Positions 1-10,605 of a stretch of 64,000 nt of DNA are shown piece after piece. Origin of the DNA: Selaginella moellendorffii (lineage: Eukaryota > Streptophyta > Lycopodiopsida > Selaginellales > Selaginellaceae). The stretch's first letter is position 1. Every line of letters starts with the position of its first letter. The notes below the pieces were generated by a model. The model did no database searches. It saw nothing but the letters and a program-made list of their open reading frames with translations, and was not told the DNA's origin. The DNA is taken from positions 329,437-393,436 of the forward strand of contig NW_003314291.1 in the NCBI RefSeq assembly GCF_000143415.4, in the 5' to 3' direction. Both the position numbers and the translations under genes were made by a program.

Positions 1-22
1 CAACTACCACAAGCTTCCTCAT
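1..22 (-). CDS. PEBP-family gene, first codons only (copy U0, cut by window edge)
   Basis: The reverse complement reads ATG followed by codons for MRKLVVV, identical to the start of the complete PEBP ORF at 17954. The start codon is at 22-20 and the gene runs off the left edge. It is preceded on the minus strand by the same promoter as the other three copies, so this is a fourth copy in opposite orientation. Whether the rest of the gene is intact cannot be seen. Confidence 0.85.
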
Positions 23-131
23 TGATCCTTTGTTGTGTTGTGATCGCTTTGATACCTAGATTTATATAGTGATTTACCTTTTAACATAGGGTTTATGTAT
101 TCCTTTTTGGCACCTTTTCGATTTTATTTTC
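23..131 (-). promoter_or_regulatory. PEBP core promoter (copy U0), truncated
   Basis: Near-identical, in reverse complement, to the 110 bp upstream of the PEBP starts at 17954, 23132 and 33402. It holds the TATATAAAT box at 60-68, about 38 bp from the ATG as in the other copies. Homology stops near 131, where sequence otherwise found at 25985 begins, so the upstream minisatellite and BTB exon seen in other copies are absent. This is a rearrangement junction. Confidence 0.75.
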
Positions 132-335
132 ATTACTAGGGTTTGGGACCGCTCAGGATTTTGTTTGATTTGGATTATGTTGCATTTCTAGAGTAAGGCT
201 GTGGTGTCATCACAGAACCTTGAAGGCAAGATTTAGTTTGATTGCTTCTTCTCAAGTGCTTGACATTGCCAAGGTTTGGGAGGCTATAGCATCATCACAG
301 TACCACTAAGTGGAGAAAAATCTCAAAACACACTC

Positions 336-735
336 ACCGACCAGCTCTATATGGAGTGCGACATAAGTCAATTCCTTTCATGTTGATGTCTTGCTTAAGC
401 AATCTCTCTGGGTTGAGCTTTTCAAGCTTAGACCAGATGGATAGATCTTGGGACCACATGTTTACTATGGCTATGCAGGGATGTGGTGAGCAGCCAAGCT
501 TACATCATGAATTGCCAACCGAGGCCAGGAGAGCAACGATGCATCTGGAGAGTTTCCTTCACAACAGCTTGGAGGTACACCATTTTCAAACTTGGCAACT
601 TTAGACTTTCCAACTATACCAGTAATCTCATTGCACAACCTTCTTTTTGATTTCAGGATGGATGGCAAGCTCCACTCCATTCAGTGAAGAGCACAACGGT
701 GTCAGGCCTTGGAAAATCATCTCCTATGAAGTCAC
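336..735 (-). pseudogene. Cytochrome P450 (CYP78-like) relic, block A copy
   Basis: Minus-strand reading, in several frames, recovers a plant P450 C-terminal core. In order: a helix-I-like piece (PDTVVLFTEW, normally GTDT...EW), AIHPEIKKKVV, a K-helix-like stretch, the typical RLAIHDV...HHIPAG strand, NMW, the PERF-region equivalent (LNPERLL) and the approach to the heme loop (PFRAGR-like; here the F is lost). The Cys-heme loop does not continue in frame and frameshifts separate the pieces. Copies at 26218 and 36430 share the decay. CYP78 assignment rests on the RLAIHDV/HHIPAGT pattern. It is clearly a pseudogene. Confidence 0.7.
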
Positions 736-1388
736 AGCATCAGAAACATTATGTACGTCATTAGAGCAGGAACTGCATACTACTGAGATGATGTTTATGC
801 ATTTTAAAGTGAAAATACATGTTAAGAATAACTAATTAGAATGAAAAGTGGTATAGTGAAAAGGTGGCTTCTTTTTATGTTATGTGTAAAAAAAAAATCA
901 TTAGCATTTCACCAGAAATTTTTGTCATTCTTCCTAAAATTTTGCCATAAAAGTTTTCCATAAAAGTTTTTTTTGAAAAAATCCTCTGTCCAGGCTGGCA
1001 GTGTTACTTGAGGCTGTAAATATCACCAGCAAGCCTATTATTGAAAAGAACTGTAAATGTGGGAAGAACCTATGTGATGACTTCTAGCTGTCAATAGAAG
1101 AAGAAAAACAAAACACTTAGTAGTACTTACTATGAACTTTATGTTCTTCCACAGTTTCCATGAAGGAGTTATGCATCTATTTACCTGCAAAGTGAAAGAA
1201 ATCATTTCAAAGCAACTGAAAAAAAGATTAACATTGGGATCTTTGATGAAAACTATTGCAGTTGCCAACTCTAATCCAAGCCTACTCCATATGCAAAAGC
1301 ATGAATCAAGTCATGTAATTATCACTGAAAATACCAGCTTTTCTAAATTGAAGCTTCCTCTTACCTCCACAAAACACATTCAAATATA
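736..1388. other. Non-coding duplicated sequence of block A
   Basis: About 650 bp, AT-rich, matching 26441-26870 and 36851-37480 with small indels and homopolymer differences. I see no supported gene; short open frames here are not conserved in phase between the three copies. Confidence 0.6.
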
Positions 1389-1711
1389 AGGGGTTCCAAA
1401 TGTATAGTAGGGATAGTGGTTGGAATGCATGTCCGACCACCTGAGATATTAATTTGGCTCTCACTGGGCTATGTTGCTCCTTGTTCTACGTTCGGCTTGG
1501 GTTTAAACCCAAGCTCCATGCTACTCTAGTTGATGGAGTACCCTCCTCCTTGCATTAGGCCACCAGCATGCAAAATTGTGCCAAACTCCATCTGACACTA
1601 TTTTGTGTGCAAGTGTTGGATATGGGGAGTTAGTGCTTGTGGGATTGTACTTGACCCTCGTTTCGTAGCGCAACAGGCTTGGAGTTTAGCTCCAAATTCA
1701 GGTGTGCTACA
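1389..1711 (+). repeat. 5' LTR remnant of gypsy-1
   Basis: Aligns by eye with 7824-8149 over its whole length, both starting GGGGTTCCAAATGTATAG and both ending in CTACA. The true LTR probably starts further upstream, because the 3' copy continues leftward. It is followed two bases later by the primer binding site. Confidence 0.75.
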
Positions 1712-1713
1712 TT

Positions 1714-1724
1714 TGGTATCAGAG
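1714..1724 (+). other. Primer binding site, initiator tRNA-Met type
   Basis: TGGTATCAGAG matches the standard plant LTR-retrotransposon PBS complementary to the 3' end of initiator tRNA-Met, and sits two bases after the LTR end, as expected. Confidence 0.9.
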
Positions 1725-1902
1725 AAATTGTTTCAGTGATTCCTATCCAACTTTTGTCGGATTTTCTGACTCATGTTGCATATGGAGAGACTCTTCTAGG
1801 AGATCCAAAGCGACTTATGTAGGATTAATTGGATTGCACCATTTGGTAAGAACGTTATATGCATGTTCAGTTACTAATAGAGGCATGCATACAACTAGTG
1901 GG

Positions 1903-3009
1903 ATGGTGAAAAGGAATTGTGCTGATGATGCTGAAACTTCTAAACGGGTGAATCGAGAGGAGGAAACTCTTGCTAGAGATGTTATGGAAGAGGCTGAGGT
2001 TAAGTCAGAAAAGGAAGAGCCAGATTCTGCAGCATTGCAGCATATGGCTCAGGAAATCAAGATTGAGAATTTGCAAAGGGAAGTTTGCAAATTGAAAAAG
2101 AAGAACAAGAAGAGGAAGAAAGAAGTTGAGGTAGTTAAACCAACTAAACCTAAGAAACCGGACTCCTCTTCAAGTTTTGAGGACGATGAAGTTCTACAAC
2201 CGCCCCCGATTGCACGAGTTTCAAAGTTTAAGCCTCCGAAACCACCCAACTTCAGAGGCATGTGGGACTAGCAAGTTTTGGAAGATTGGGTCTACGATAT
2301 AGAAAACTATTTCATAGCGGCAGACACAGATGATCATACAAAAGTTGCGTATGTGCAATCCTTCCTCACCGATCATGCCAAAACTTGGTGGCACTAGGTG
2401 TGTGTTGAAAAAGAGCAGACTAAAAGTTGGACCAAGATGTGGTCTTGTATCCGTAAAGAATACTTGCCGAATAATCTTGGTTTGAGACTTCGGCAGTTAA
2501 AGCAGCAAGGGGACCTCATGCATTACGTTAATGTGTTTTCTCAGAAGCACATTATAATTGCAAATATGAGTGATGAAGATGCTTGAAGTTATTTCCTAAA
2601 GGGTTTAAGTTCACTTTCTCACAATGAGGTTTTGAAGTTTAAGCCAAATATGTATCTAGAGTGTAAGGACGCAGCACAGTAAGTTGCATTTAGTCACTCG
2701 CTCATAGAACAATATCAACCATATGCTGGTACCTCGGATAAGAATAAAAATTCTGGGAATAAACAAAGTGATTGGAAACAGAGGGTGGAAGGCAAGTTCC
2801 ACCTTGGAGGCTCACAAGCAACAGTTAACAAAGGTGGTGGTGGTTGGAGGCCACTAGCAACTTCTTCTAGTCTTATGCCCTCTGTTCCTCCTCCTGGTGG
2901 GTACAAGCAGCAACAACCTACAAAACCTGCTCCTAGCGGAACGGGTAGTGTGGGTCATTGTTTCCATTGTGGAGAGTCAGGACATACGTCCTCGGAATGT
3001 CCCAACTAG
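1903..3009 (+). pseudogene. gypsy-1 gag
   Basis: The likely start at 1903 opens a charged, lysine-rich N-terminal region with coiled-coil character. Then come a Pro-rich stretch, the retrotransposon gag domain (EDWVYDIENYF; AKTWWH) and, near the end, a CCHC zinc knuckle (CFHCGESGHTSSEC). In-frame stops at 2269, 2398, 2584 and about 2683 break it. Gag would form the cytoplasmic particle that packages element RNA; this copy cannot make it. Confidence 0.8.
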
Positions 3010-3036
3010 CATAAGACAGGGTCTCTTGTTAATGTC

Positions 3037-3279
3037 ATGAGGGAAGACGGTGGTGGTGAAGTTGAAGGGGTTGACGAGTTGGTCAATGCAGATTATAAGG
3101 AAGAGGAGGTGAGTTACTTTCGTCAAGTTTTTCTTGCAGTCAATGCAAACATTGATCTGTTCATATATCTGGTAGGCTTTGTCCGCAAACACCAAATCCA
3201 AGTGATGATTGACACAGGAGCTATGCACAATGTGATATCCGAAGACTTAGTTAAGTTGTTAGGATTGAATGCTAAGTAG
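3037..3279 (+). pseudogene. gypsy-1 aspartic protease fragment
   Basis: The MIDTGAMHNVI motif, the retropepsin active-site Asp-Thr-Gly, lies at about 3205-3240, in the expected place between gag and RT. Stops at 3277 and just after 3295 replace likely Gln codons. Retropepsin normally cuts the Gag-Pol polyprotein. Confidence 0.8.
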
Positions 3280-3411
3280 ATGTCGCCTATGCACTTCTAG
3301 TTTGCAGAAGGTGGGCAAGTAGCCAAAAAATTTTTGAGTGATGTTCTAATAAAAATATCCAAGTGGAAAGAAAGAGTGGACTTAGTAGTGTTGAAGATAT
3401 TAGATTTTTAG

Positions 3412-5080
3412 ATGGTGTTTGGTAGGGATTTCTTCAACAAATATGTTAAAGGGATTTATAGTGCTGGACAAAGTCATATCACGTTGAAGTCAAAAGGATG
3501 TCCTAATGTGTCCTTCCAATTGCAAAAGCACTCCTCAAAGGATTGGGATGCCAAGTTCATGATTGTGAGAGCCGCTCAAAAAGCAACTAAGAAGGGATTT
3601 CGGACCTTTTGGGTTCAAGTGATGGAAGTTGAGGGAGTTGGTGACTCAATTCGAATTGGTGATGGGGTTGATCCTGTACCAAAGAAGATATTAGAGTTGT
3701 TGGCAAGAAATCAGGATATCTTTCTGAAAGATTTGCCACCAGAGCTACCTCCTAGCCATGAGGTTGATCATCGGATTGAGGTCATTCCGGGTTCTACACC
3801 ACCTACAAAGGCTCCATATCGTCTGAACATCAAGGAGATGGTTGAACTCAAGAAACAACTCACAGAGATTTTTGACAAAAGTCATATCCGACCAAACAAG
3901 TCACCTTATAGAGCGTCAGTACTTTTGGTTATGAAAAAAAATGGAACTATGAAGATGTGTATCAACTATTGGGCACTCAATAAGATCACAGTTAAAAACA
4001 GTTATCCTTTACCTTGCATTGATGACATTTTTTATCAACTCTTAAAGGCCAAGTATTTTATGCGACTTGATTTGCGATCCGGGTATCATCAGATACAGGT
4101 GGCAGATCAGAATGTGGAGAAGACAGCCTTTAAGACTTGGTACGGATCTTATGAGTTCCTTGTCATGCCATTTGGGTTATGCAATGCTCAGGCAATGTTC
4201 AGCACTATGATGGATAGAATATTCAAGGATTACTTGGACACATTTGTTGTCCTATATATCGACAATGTTCTAGTCTTTAATGAAACGTTGGAGGATCATT
4301 TGAAACACTTAGAGCTGGTGTTTCAAAAGTTGCGCGAACACAAATTGTATGCTAAGGAAAGTAAATACACTTTTGGACAATTGTGCGTAAACTTTCTTGG
4401 ACATATAGTTGGTGGTGGCGTAATTGAGGTGGATCCAAAGAAGGTGGAAGTGGTGAAGTCCTAGGAAGTCCCGACCACTATATTAGATGTTCGTTCCTTT
4501 CTCAGTTTGGCGGGATACTATCGCAAGTTTGTCCGCAATTTTGCAACAATAGCTCTTCTGTTGACTGAGTTAATGAAGAGTAGTATACCATTTCATTTGA
4601 CACCAACTTATCAATGTGGTTTTGTACGATTGAAGGAGATCTTGACTATAGTTCCTATTCTTAGGATCCTAGATCTTGATAAACCCTTCAAAGTGCATTG
4701 TGATGCATCTGGCTATGCTATTGGTGCTGTGTTGCAACAAGATTGTGACAAAGCAGTTGGTGTTATGCTAAGGTGACATGGTTGCGTTTTATTCCAAGAA
4801 ATTGGATGAAACTTAACGAAGATGGCCAACACATGAGAAAGAGATGTTTGCTATAGTGTCGGCCTTGGAACATTGGCGACACTACTTGGGTAGACATACC
4901 AAGGTTTATATAGATAGTAACACACTAAGTTACTTTGCTACACAGCCTAAGCTTACGCCGAAGCAAGCTCATTAGCAAGAGAAGTTTGCTAGATATGATA
5001 TTGAAATCATATATAAACCTAGTAAAGACAATATTGTTCTTGATGCATTGAGTCATCAAACTTAGTTCTGGGCAATATCG
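3412..5080 (+). pseudogene. gypsy-1 reverse transcriptase and RNase H
   Basis: The 350-residue open part (3412-4464) has the full gypsy RT series: PYR/RPNKSPYRA fingers, LDLRSGYHQI, VMPFGLCNA, and the catalytic box as YIDN instead of YIDD. After a TAG at 4462 (Trp expected) the connection and RNase H follow (GYYRKFVRNF; CDASGYAIGAVL), with further stops at about 4813 and 4975 (Gln and Trp expected). Loss of the second catalytic Asp and the stops make it inactive. Confidence 0.85.
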
Positions 5081-5098
5081 GCAATTAGTTCGGACTGG

Positions 5099-6138
5099 TT
5101 GGAGGATGTTTGGGTTTTGTATGGAAGTGATCTATTGGCGAAGGCAATCTTGCACCGTACGGAGTTGTTGAAGCAGAACCCTGGTAGCGAAGTGGCAAAA
5201 GTTGCTAATCGAACCAATGTGAAACTTCACTTCTTAGTTCGGGATGGGCTTATATTCTATAAGCAAGAAAGATTGTATCTTCCCTCTAAGGATCTGCAAC
5301 AGTTGTTTTTGCGGGAACATCATGATGTTCCGGCAGCGGGACATGGTGGAAAGCGAAAGACTCTAGCTTCGTTGAAAAAGGGATTTTTTTAGTCTGGTAT
5401 AGAAGGTGATGTAGCGGATTATGTCCGTTCCTGCCCTATATGCCAGTAATGTAAGCACAGAACTAAGAAGTAGGCTGGAAAGTTGCAGTGCATTCTAGCA
5501 TCGGCATGGCCATTTCAAAGTGGGACACTTGATTTCGTCACTTGCTTGACGAAGTTTAAGGGTTATGATACTTTGATGGTGGTTGTGGATCGGTTATCGA
5601 AAATTGCACACTTCATTCCAACTGTGGAAACAATGAATGCGAAACAAGTAGCAAAGCACTTTTTCCATGAAGTAGTGTGGGTTCATGTCTTCCCAAAGAG
5701 ATAATCTCGAATAGAGATTTGAGGTTTATGGGGAAGTTTTGGGGTACACTATTCCAATTGTTTGGTACTAAATTGAAGTGTAATATGGCTTATCATCCTC
5801 AAACTAATGGGTAGACCGAATGTGTGAATGCTCAAGTTGAGGATTATCTGCGGTACTATGTTGCAGCAGACCAATGCAACTGGGTTGAGCATTTAGACAC
5901 AGCGGAAATCTGCTATAACAACATGTTTCACAGCACTATTGGCTGTTCTTCATGGGAGATGCTACAAAGGAATGCTTATGGGGTGCCTCAACAGATTGTT
6001 GTACCGGAACCAATGTCCGAAGTGTTGGTCTCGGCTATTGAGACTTATGTGGAGCAACTACGCCAAGGTTGGTCTAGAGCTACTGAGGTGATGGGCAAAG
6101 CTCAGGATAGGCCATCAACCTGTATGACCTGGATCTGA
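5099..6138 (+). pseudogene. gypsy-1 integrase
   Basis: An H-H-C-C zinc-binding region lies at 5300-5460 (REHHD...GHGGKRKT; CPICQ). The DDE core follows: first Asp in TLDFVTCL, then VVVDRLSKIAHFIP. The second Asp is replaced by Asn in the S-N-R-D block just after 5700, in a shifted frame. The Glu survives in the NG-stop-TEC block near 5815, where Gln became TAG. The C-terminal part to 6138 keeps the usual CYNN and WEML motifs. No chromodomain was recognised after it. Broken by at least five stops or shifts. Confidence 0.8.
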
Positions 6139-6149
6139 AGGCTTAGAAA

Positions 6150-6800
6150 ATGAGTAGACAAGTTCACTAGCGAGCCGTCTGTGCCTATGAATGGATGGAA
6201 CATCTTGTCCATCTCATTTTGCATGGCAAACGGATTCCCTTTGGACTCAATTTGATCAGGGTCGAGGAATCGGAGGATCATGGGGTTTTTTATCAAAACC
6301 AGATCATCCATGTCTGAAGGCAAGTTACACCACAAAGGTGAACATGAGAAGCCCATGGGAATTCCTCATACTTGTCTCCATACTCTATTTCCCAACCAGA
6401 CATATGTGTTCCGGATGATAAAGTTATTTAGCTCGATGACTTTTGTTGGATCCATTCTGGTTGCCTTTACTAATGAGTGGTGCAGAGGTTTCCATTCGGC
6501 CTCGAGATCATTGTTCTTCTTTTGGATTAGAAAAAAGGTCTTTTTGGAGGTGATTTTGATGCGCGAAGGGTAAGTTGACAAGATGTGTCATAGCCGTCAT
6601 AAGGCTTTGTTCTCCCTCAAGGGGGATGGCCTCGTAGCACTTGGTGATATCTCCCGTATAGATCGTGGTGATCCTGTCTGGGAGATTAATTGCGAACTCC
6701 TATGTGGATCCACGTCTTTCCTCCAAAGAATTTTGCCCATGCACAGAAATGATCAGCTATATTCTATACTTGGGTCAGTTTTGGTAGGCTAACTTCGGCA
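6150..6800 (-). pseudogene. Reverse-transcriptase fragment of a different retroelement, antisense inside gypsy-1
   Basis: On the minus strand, in 5' to 3' order: an RT motif A-like TGDITKCYEAIPLEG (about 6610-6665); NTYVWLGNRVWRQV, stop, GIPMGFSCSPLWCNL, a motif B-like block (about 6310-6420); and DDLVLI, a motif C-like block (about 6290-6310). Frames change between blocks and stops are present. This RT style (TGDI...CY, GIPMG..CSP) is not gypsy or copia; it resembles Penelope-like or other non-LTR-type RTs, but I cannot place it firmly. Either it is a nested relic or was carried by gypsy-1. Confidence 0.6.
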
Positions 6801-7823
6801 CTTCGGTGCAAGGGTCTAATCCATAACTATGGGGATAATTATTATAGACTGATCACATGTCCCTGCCTCTCTCTCGATGACTCATTTTTTTGAAAAGGGG
6901 CATGGTCATGTAAACAACTTAATCTGCCAGTTTATAATAGTTATCTAAATCTTCCTTTGCTCAGGGGAAGTTGGGCCTCTGGCCTTCTCCCTATGTCCCT
7001 GCGGGCAAGGATGTATCACTCCTTTGTAAGCTGAGTGGTACTTGGAGCAGTAAGGGTGGCTAACTCCATTAGTCATTTCCTTGTTAGCAACGGTCGAAGG
7101 GTGTCTAGGTCATAACATCTTTGGACGTAAAGGAGAGGTCGTTCCATAACTCATTTAAGTCGGTGTGTTTCCCATATAGTGTGCTTTTCATTAACTTTCA
7201 GAGTTGTTTCCTTAACGGTTTGCTAAACTCGGGTATGCACCGATGAGGACATCGATCTTCCGCAAATGTGACTTTGGGTATCGAAAGATATTTGTCGGCC
7301 AGTCCTTACGGATACTCTTTCCTTACTGCCATAACGGTAGGAAGTCGGTATAGTTGGATCCCTTTGGTGGCCCCTGTTGTGCTAGTGGAGTTAACTAGGC
7401 ATTTTGAGTGTACTTAGAGTGGACAAGCATAAGGACGGAATTCTTATGTGTTATTAACTAAGCATACTTAGCCTGGTAAGAAGTTCCTATCTCGTTATGT
7501 CTTGCACTGACTAGTGACAAGAACCTTCGTGTGTTGAGACTAGTTTCTCAATATCGCTAGATGATAGTTTACCATGTCTACCAAACATCATACCCTTTGT
7601 ATTAGTCTCATTTCAATCCTAAATGCTATTCATGGAAAGTGTCTAGATTCGCTCATTTGACATATCTACGAAATGTAGATATTGGCCCAAACACAATGGT
7701 GTTCGTCCTGTGTTCAAATTCACAATCTAAGGACATTCCATATTTAATAAGTTTCAAGTTTGTCCCAGAAACTAACTCTTGGTACTAAAGGAGGTTTAGG
7801 GTGAAGGGGGGGGGGGGTGGTTA
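6801..7823 (+). other. gypsy-1 3' region and 5' part of the 3' LTR, no gene seen
   Basis: Non-coding. From about 7265 onward it is related to degenerate sequence at 27640-28140 and 38260-38720 (shared GCAAATGTGA, CATAACGG, and so on). Those are probably relics of the same LTR family in blocks B and C. A run of 13-14 G lies near 7804-7817. Confidence 0.5.
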
Positions 7824-8149
7824 TAGGGGGTTCCAAATGTATAGTAGGAATAGTGGTTAAAATGTATATTTGATCATCTAAAACATTAGTTTGGCTCTTG
7901 CTAGGCTGTGTCACTCCTTGTTCTATGTCTGGCTTGGGTTTAAGCCCAAGCTCCATGCTACTCTAATCAGTGGGGTACCTTTTTCCTCGCGTTAAGACAT
8001 TGGTATGCCAAAATTGTGCCAGACTCTATCTGACACCATTTTGCATGCAAGTGTTGGATACGGGGAGCTAGTGCTTGTGGGATTGTACTGGACTTTCGTT
8101 TTATAGCACAACAGATTTGGAGTTTGGCTCTAAATTCATATGCACTACA
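7824..8149 (+). repeat. 3' LTR (3' part) of gypsy-1
   Basis: Counterpart of 1389-1711, ending GCACTACA at 8149. Immediately after it, sequence matching 40170 of block C begins, fixing the element's right edge. Confidence 0.75.
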
Positions 8150-8407
8150 AATTACTAATGTTGAGTGTGTCATCCTACTATAAATACCTTTGCTTGTGAA
8201 GAAAACAACATGAATGGCTTGAAGAAACTCTATCTTTTGGATCAATCAAGGTAATGTATCATTTAAAATTTTATCCTTTATTCTAAAGGTTACTTCTCAC
8301 AAAAAATAATCTTTATCACTATAGGATGATTCTACATTAGGATGACTATTAAGGTTCAAAGATCGTCCATCACCCCTATGCCATCATAAAATTTGAAATT
8401 CTTTTAA
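8150..8407 (-). repeat. R-arm fragment (inverse orientation), block A
   Basis: Matches 40170-40253 plus 46934-47160 of block C, and in reverse complement the arms near 31760-32060 and 21450-21750. It ends near 8407, where Sec24 sequence begins, as in block C but with a different internal extent. Confidence 0.65.
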
Positions 8408-9240
8408 ATACACTCGGTAAGTTTTGTGTCGTTTTTCTTATAAACTTTTCACTATCTCGTTTCCTTCTTTACAGCTCTTACAAAGAGCGTGGGTCTCCGG
8501 CAAGATGCTCGTGTTGATGAAAGAGCTTACTGGCTTATGGGAGCTACAAGTATCTCGGCATCCCTCGCGATACCGTTGGTGTATCCCAGACTATTTTCCA
8601 TCCACAACATACCAAAGGTACTAGTTATCTCTTTGGTACTCTGATTAAAGCGCATTTTGCACAGCTGGACGAGTCGAGTCTACCACCAACGCTTCCTCTA
8701 TCAAGCGAGAACCTGGACCCAGAAGGAATCTTTCTTTTGGAGACCGGTGAGGACGCTTTTCTATACGCAGGGAAGGCTGTCTCCTCTGAGCTGCTTCATC
8801 AACTCTTTGAAGTGCGGTCTGTGAACGAAGTGATTCCCGGACAGGTACTTCATTCCCTCGCTCGTATGACTCGTAATTTTCTTACTCTTGTTCTCTTTTG
8901 CAGTTTTTGTTGCAAGAGTACGATAACGAGCCATCAATTTTGCTGAACAAGATGGTGAACGATATCCGTCGCCAACACTGCTCTTACCTGCGGTATGTTT
9001 CGATAAAAGAAAACTCTCACTAGTCTTTCTAATGCGGATGCTTGCTATTCTAGGTTGCATTTGCTGAAGCGGGGAGATCCTTTAGGTGATCAAACACTCT
9101 CATTTTTTTCTTTTTCGAGGCACTCTTGCTCATTCGGTTTTGTTACAGAGATGATGTTCCACTCCTTCATGATCGAGGACAAGAGCGGGCTGGGCTCGTC
9201 TTATGTGGAGTTCCTTGTCTACGTGCACAGGCAAATCTAG
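8408..9240 (+). pseudogene. SEC24-like: Sec24 3'-end fragment, block A
   Basis: Same exon series as 48130-48967: exon from 8475 (ALTKSVGLRQDAR), LDESSLPPTLPLS...ETGEDAFLYAGKA (gelsolin-like domain), the EYDNEPSILLNKMV exon and the final VEFLVYVHRQI exon. Introns are short with GT-AG borders. Sec24 is the COPII coat subunit that selects cargo at ER exit sites; these are its helical and gelsolin-like C-terminal parts. The copy starts at an intron edge (no upstream exons). A conserved Arg is Gly, and the last exon has a stop at 9238 where the other copy has Gln. It is a truncated pseudogene. Confidence 0.85.
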
Positions 9241-9552
9241 GTAAAAATGCAGTCTGGGAGCTGAGGTCACTAAAAGCGGAAGAAATTCATTCAATAACAT
9301 TCCTCATTAGACATGAATCTAAAAAAATTCTCAAGCATAGCATTTGCAAGAATTATGTTTTGGCAAACCCAGACGTTGTAAGACATTAATGTTTTTTACT
9401 ACAATGAAAGGACAAATACCCAAAACGTCTGACTTCGTTCTTGACACGGTCGAAGATCTACATCCGTATCCGCATGGCTTCACATTTTACTTTTCAACGT
9501 CGAAAAAGTCAGCGAGTTATCCGGAACTGAACTATAACACGCTCTCCTGCAC

Positions 9553-9559
9553 TATAAAT
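9553..9559 (+). promoter_or_regulatory. TATA box of peptide gene at 9683
   Basis: TATAAAT about 124 bp upstream of the ATG. It is conserved in sequence and position at 49266-49272 before the duplicate gene, and supports a start at 9683 rather than the longer upstream open frame. Confidence 0.6.
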
Positions 9560-9682
9560 CCTCCCACTCTATACTCAAGCACATCAAAGCTCACACTCAA
9601 GCCTCTCCAAGTTTCTCTAGCTTTCTCCAATCTCGTTCACAGGTCTGGGATCACATCAAAGCAAGAGGCGTTCTTAAAAAAG

Positions 9683-9952
9683 ATGGCGAGCAACAAGATG
9701 CTGTTAGCGATGCTTGTGGTGGTGCTCCTGGTGGGAGTTGACATTGGAGGAATTGCAAGTGCGAGCGCCCAGGGGCAATGCAAGCCGGGGTGGCACTGGG
9801 ATGGAAATCACTGCGTCCTTTGCCTGCTTGGCTGGTACTGGTACAACAATTCTTGCCAACGCTGCCCGATCAACTGGTACTGGTATGACAACTCTTGCCA
9901 CCGCTGCCAGATGGGCTGGCGCTGGACTGGAAGTTTCTGCAACGAGAACTGA
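9683..9952 (+). CDS. Secreted Trp/Cys-repeat peptide, type 1 (copy A1), intact
   Basis: It encodes 89 residues. Residues 1-30 are a signal peptide (MASNK, then LLAMLVVVLLVGV) ending in ASASAQ. The mature part of about 59 residues has eight Cys in exact period, C-X10-C-X2 four times over, and a W-x-W in each ten-residue loop (WHW, WYW, WYW, WRW). Central modules read WYWYNNSCQRC and WYWYDNSCHRC. The open frame extends upstream to 9344, but the signal peptide and the TATA box at 9553 favour 9683. It is first of four tandem relatives and is duplicated at 49396. I do not recognise the family. Secretion is inferred; candidate roles are apoplastic defence, wall binding or metal binding, none shown. 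Expression is unknown. Confidence 0.8.
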   Translation: MASNKMLLAMLVVVLLVGVDIGGIASASAQGQCKPGWHWDGNHCVLCLLGWYWYNNSCQRCPINWYWYDNSCHRCQMGWRWTGSFCNEN

Positions 9953-10498
9953 AGTTGCCCATCAAGATCCAAGCTCATGTAACATGTCAATGACAATAAT
10001 CATTGTAGTTGTGCTGTTTCTTGTGATAACCTTTTGGTGAATAAAATGTGTGTGCTTTTCTTTCCATGACATCCCATTCTAAGGCTCGGTTTCCTCACCC
10101 AGAATCCGCTTGACGAGAGACTTGCTGCCAGTTTCACTTTTAGTTTCTAGCAACTCGAGCAGCAAGATTATCGAAATACCGAAGTCTTGCGCTGCTGAGT
10201 TTCATACTCGAGACAAGAGATGAGAGAGAAATGTGAATCATGCTTCTTAGTTTGGCCACAAGTATGAGTGGACTTTAAGAAATTACGGTTAGTAAAATTT
10301 CTTGCAGTTTCTAGCTATTTACTTTTAAAAATATTATCATACTTTTTAATGCATTGTCTTCTGATGATCTCACGGGACTTAAATAGAGACTGTTTCATCT
10401 GGATTGACCCCGTCAATCAAGCACAAACACGACATGTCATGCCGGAGACGCAGTAAAAACCGTGTGCATAGCAGTCTTATTCAGCCTCAAATCCTCCA
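9953..10498 (+). other. Intergenic region between peptide genes A1 and A2
   Basis: Contains a likely polyadenylation hexamer (AATAAA near 10040) for A1 and the promoter of A2. Nearly identical to 49666-50210, so the block duplication covers non-coding DNA too. No gene seen. Confidence 0.6.
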
Positions 10499-10504
10499 TA
10501 TAAA
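10499..10504 (+). promoter_or_regulatory. TATA box of peptide gene A2
   Basis: TATAAA about 107 bp before the ATG at 10606, conserved at 50211-50216. In the A4 copy the corresponding site reads CATCTAAA and is lost. Confidence 0.5.
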
Positions 10505-10605
10505 TTGGTCCCACATTGGCAACACCATAACCCAGCAAAGCATTTAATCAAGAGAAAGAAGAGATACAAGAAAAGCAATCAGTTTGCATTTCTATTGACG
10601 ATACA

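Larger units (their letters stand above)
1389..8149 (+). mobile_element. Decayed Ty3-gypsy retrotransposon (gypsy-1)
   Basis: Order is LTR remnant, initiator-Met-type primer binding site, gag with zinc knuckle, protease, RT, RNase H, integrase, then a long 3' region and a second LTR. All coding parts carry premature stops, most explainable as C-to-T or G-to-A transitions. LTR segments at 1389-1711 and 7824-8149 are clearly related but far from identical, so the insertion is old. The 5' LTR seems truncated, and I could not define target duplications. Left flank matches 37480 and right flank matches 40170 of block C, so the element sits where about 2.7 kb is missing relative to block C. Confidence 0.8.

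Noticed and set aside
9344-9682. Upstream in-frame extension of the A1 peptide ORF, giving a 202-residue protein
   Set aside because: The extension spans the TATA box and leader and is not conserved as a frame in copy B1. A normal signal peptide starts at 9683.
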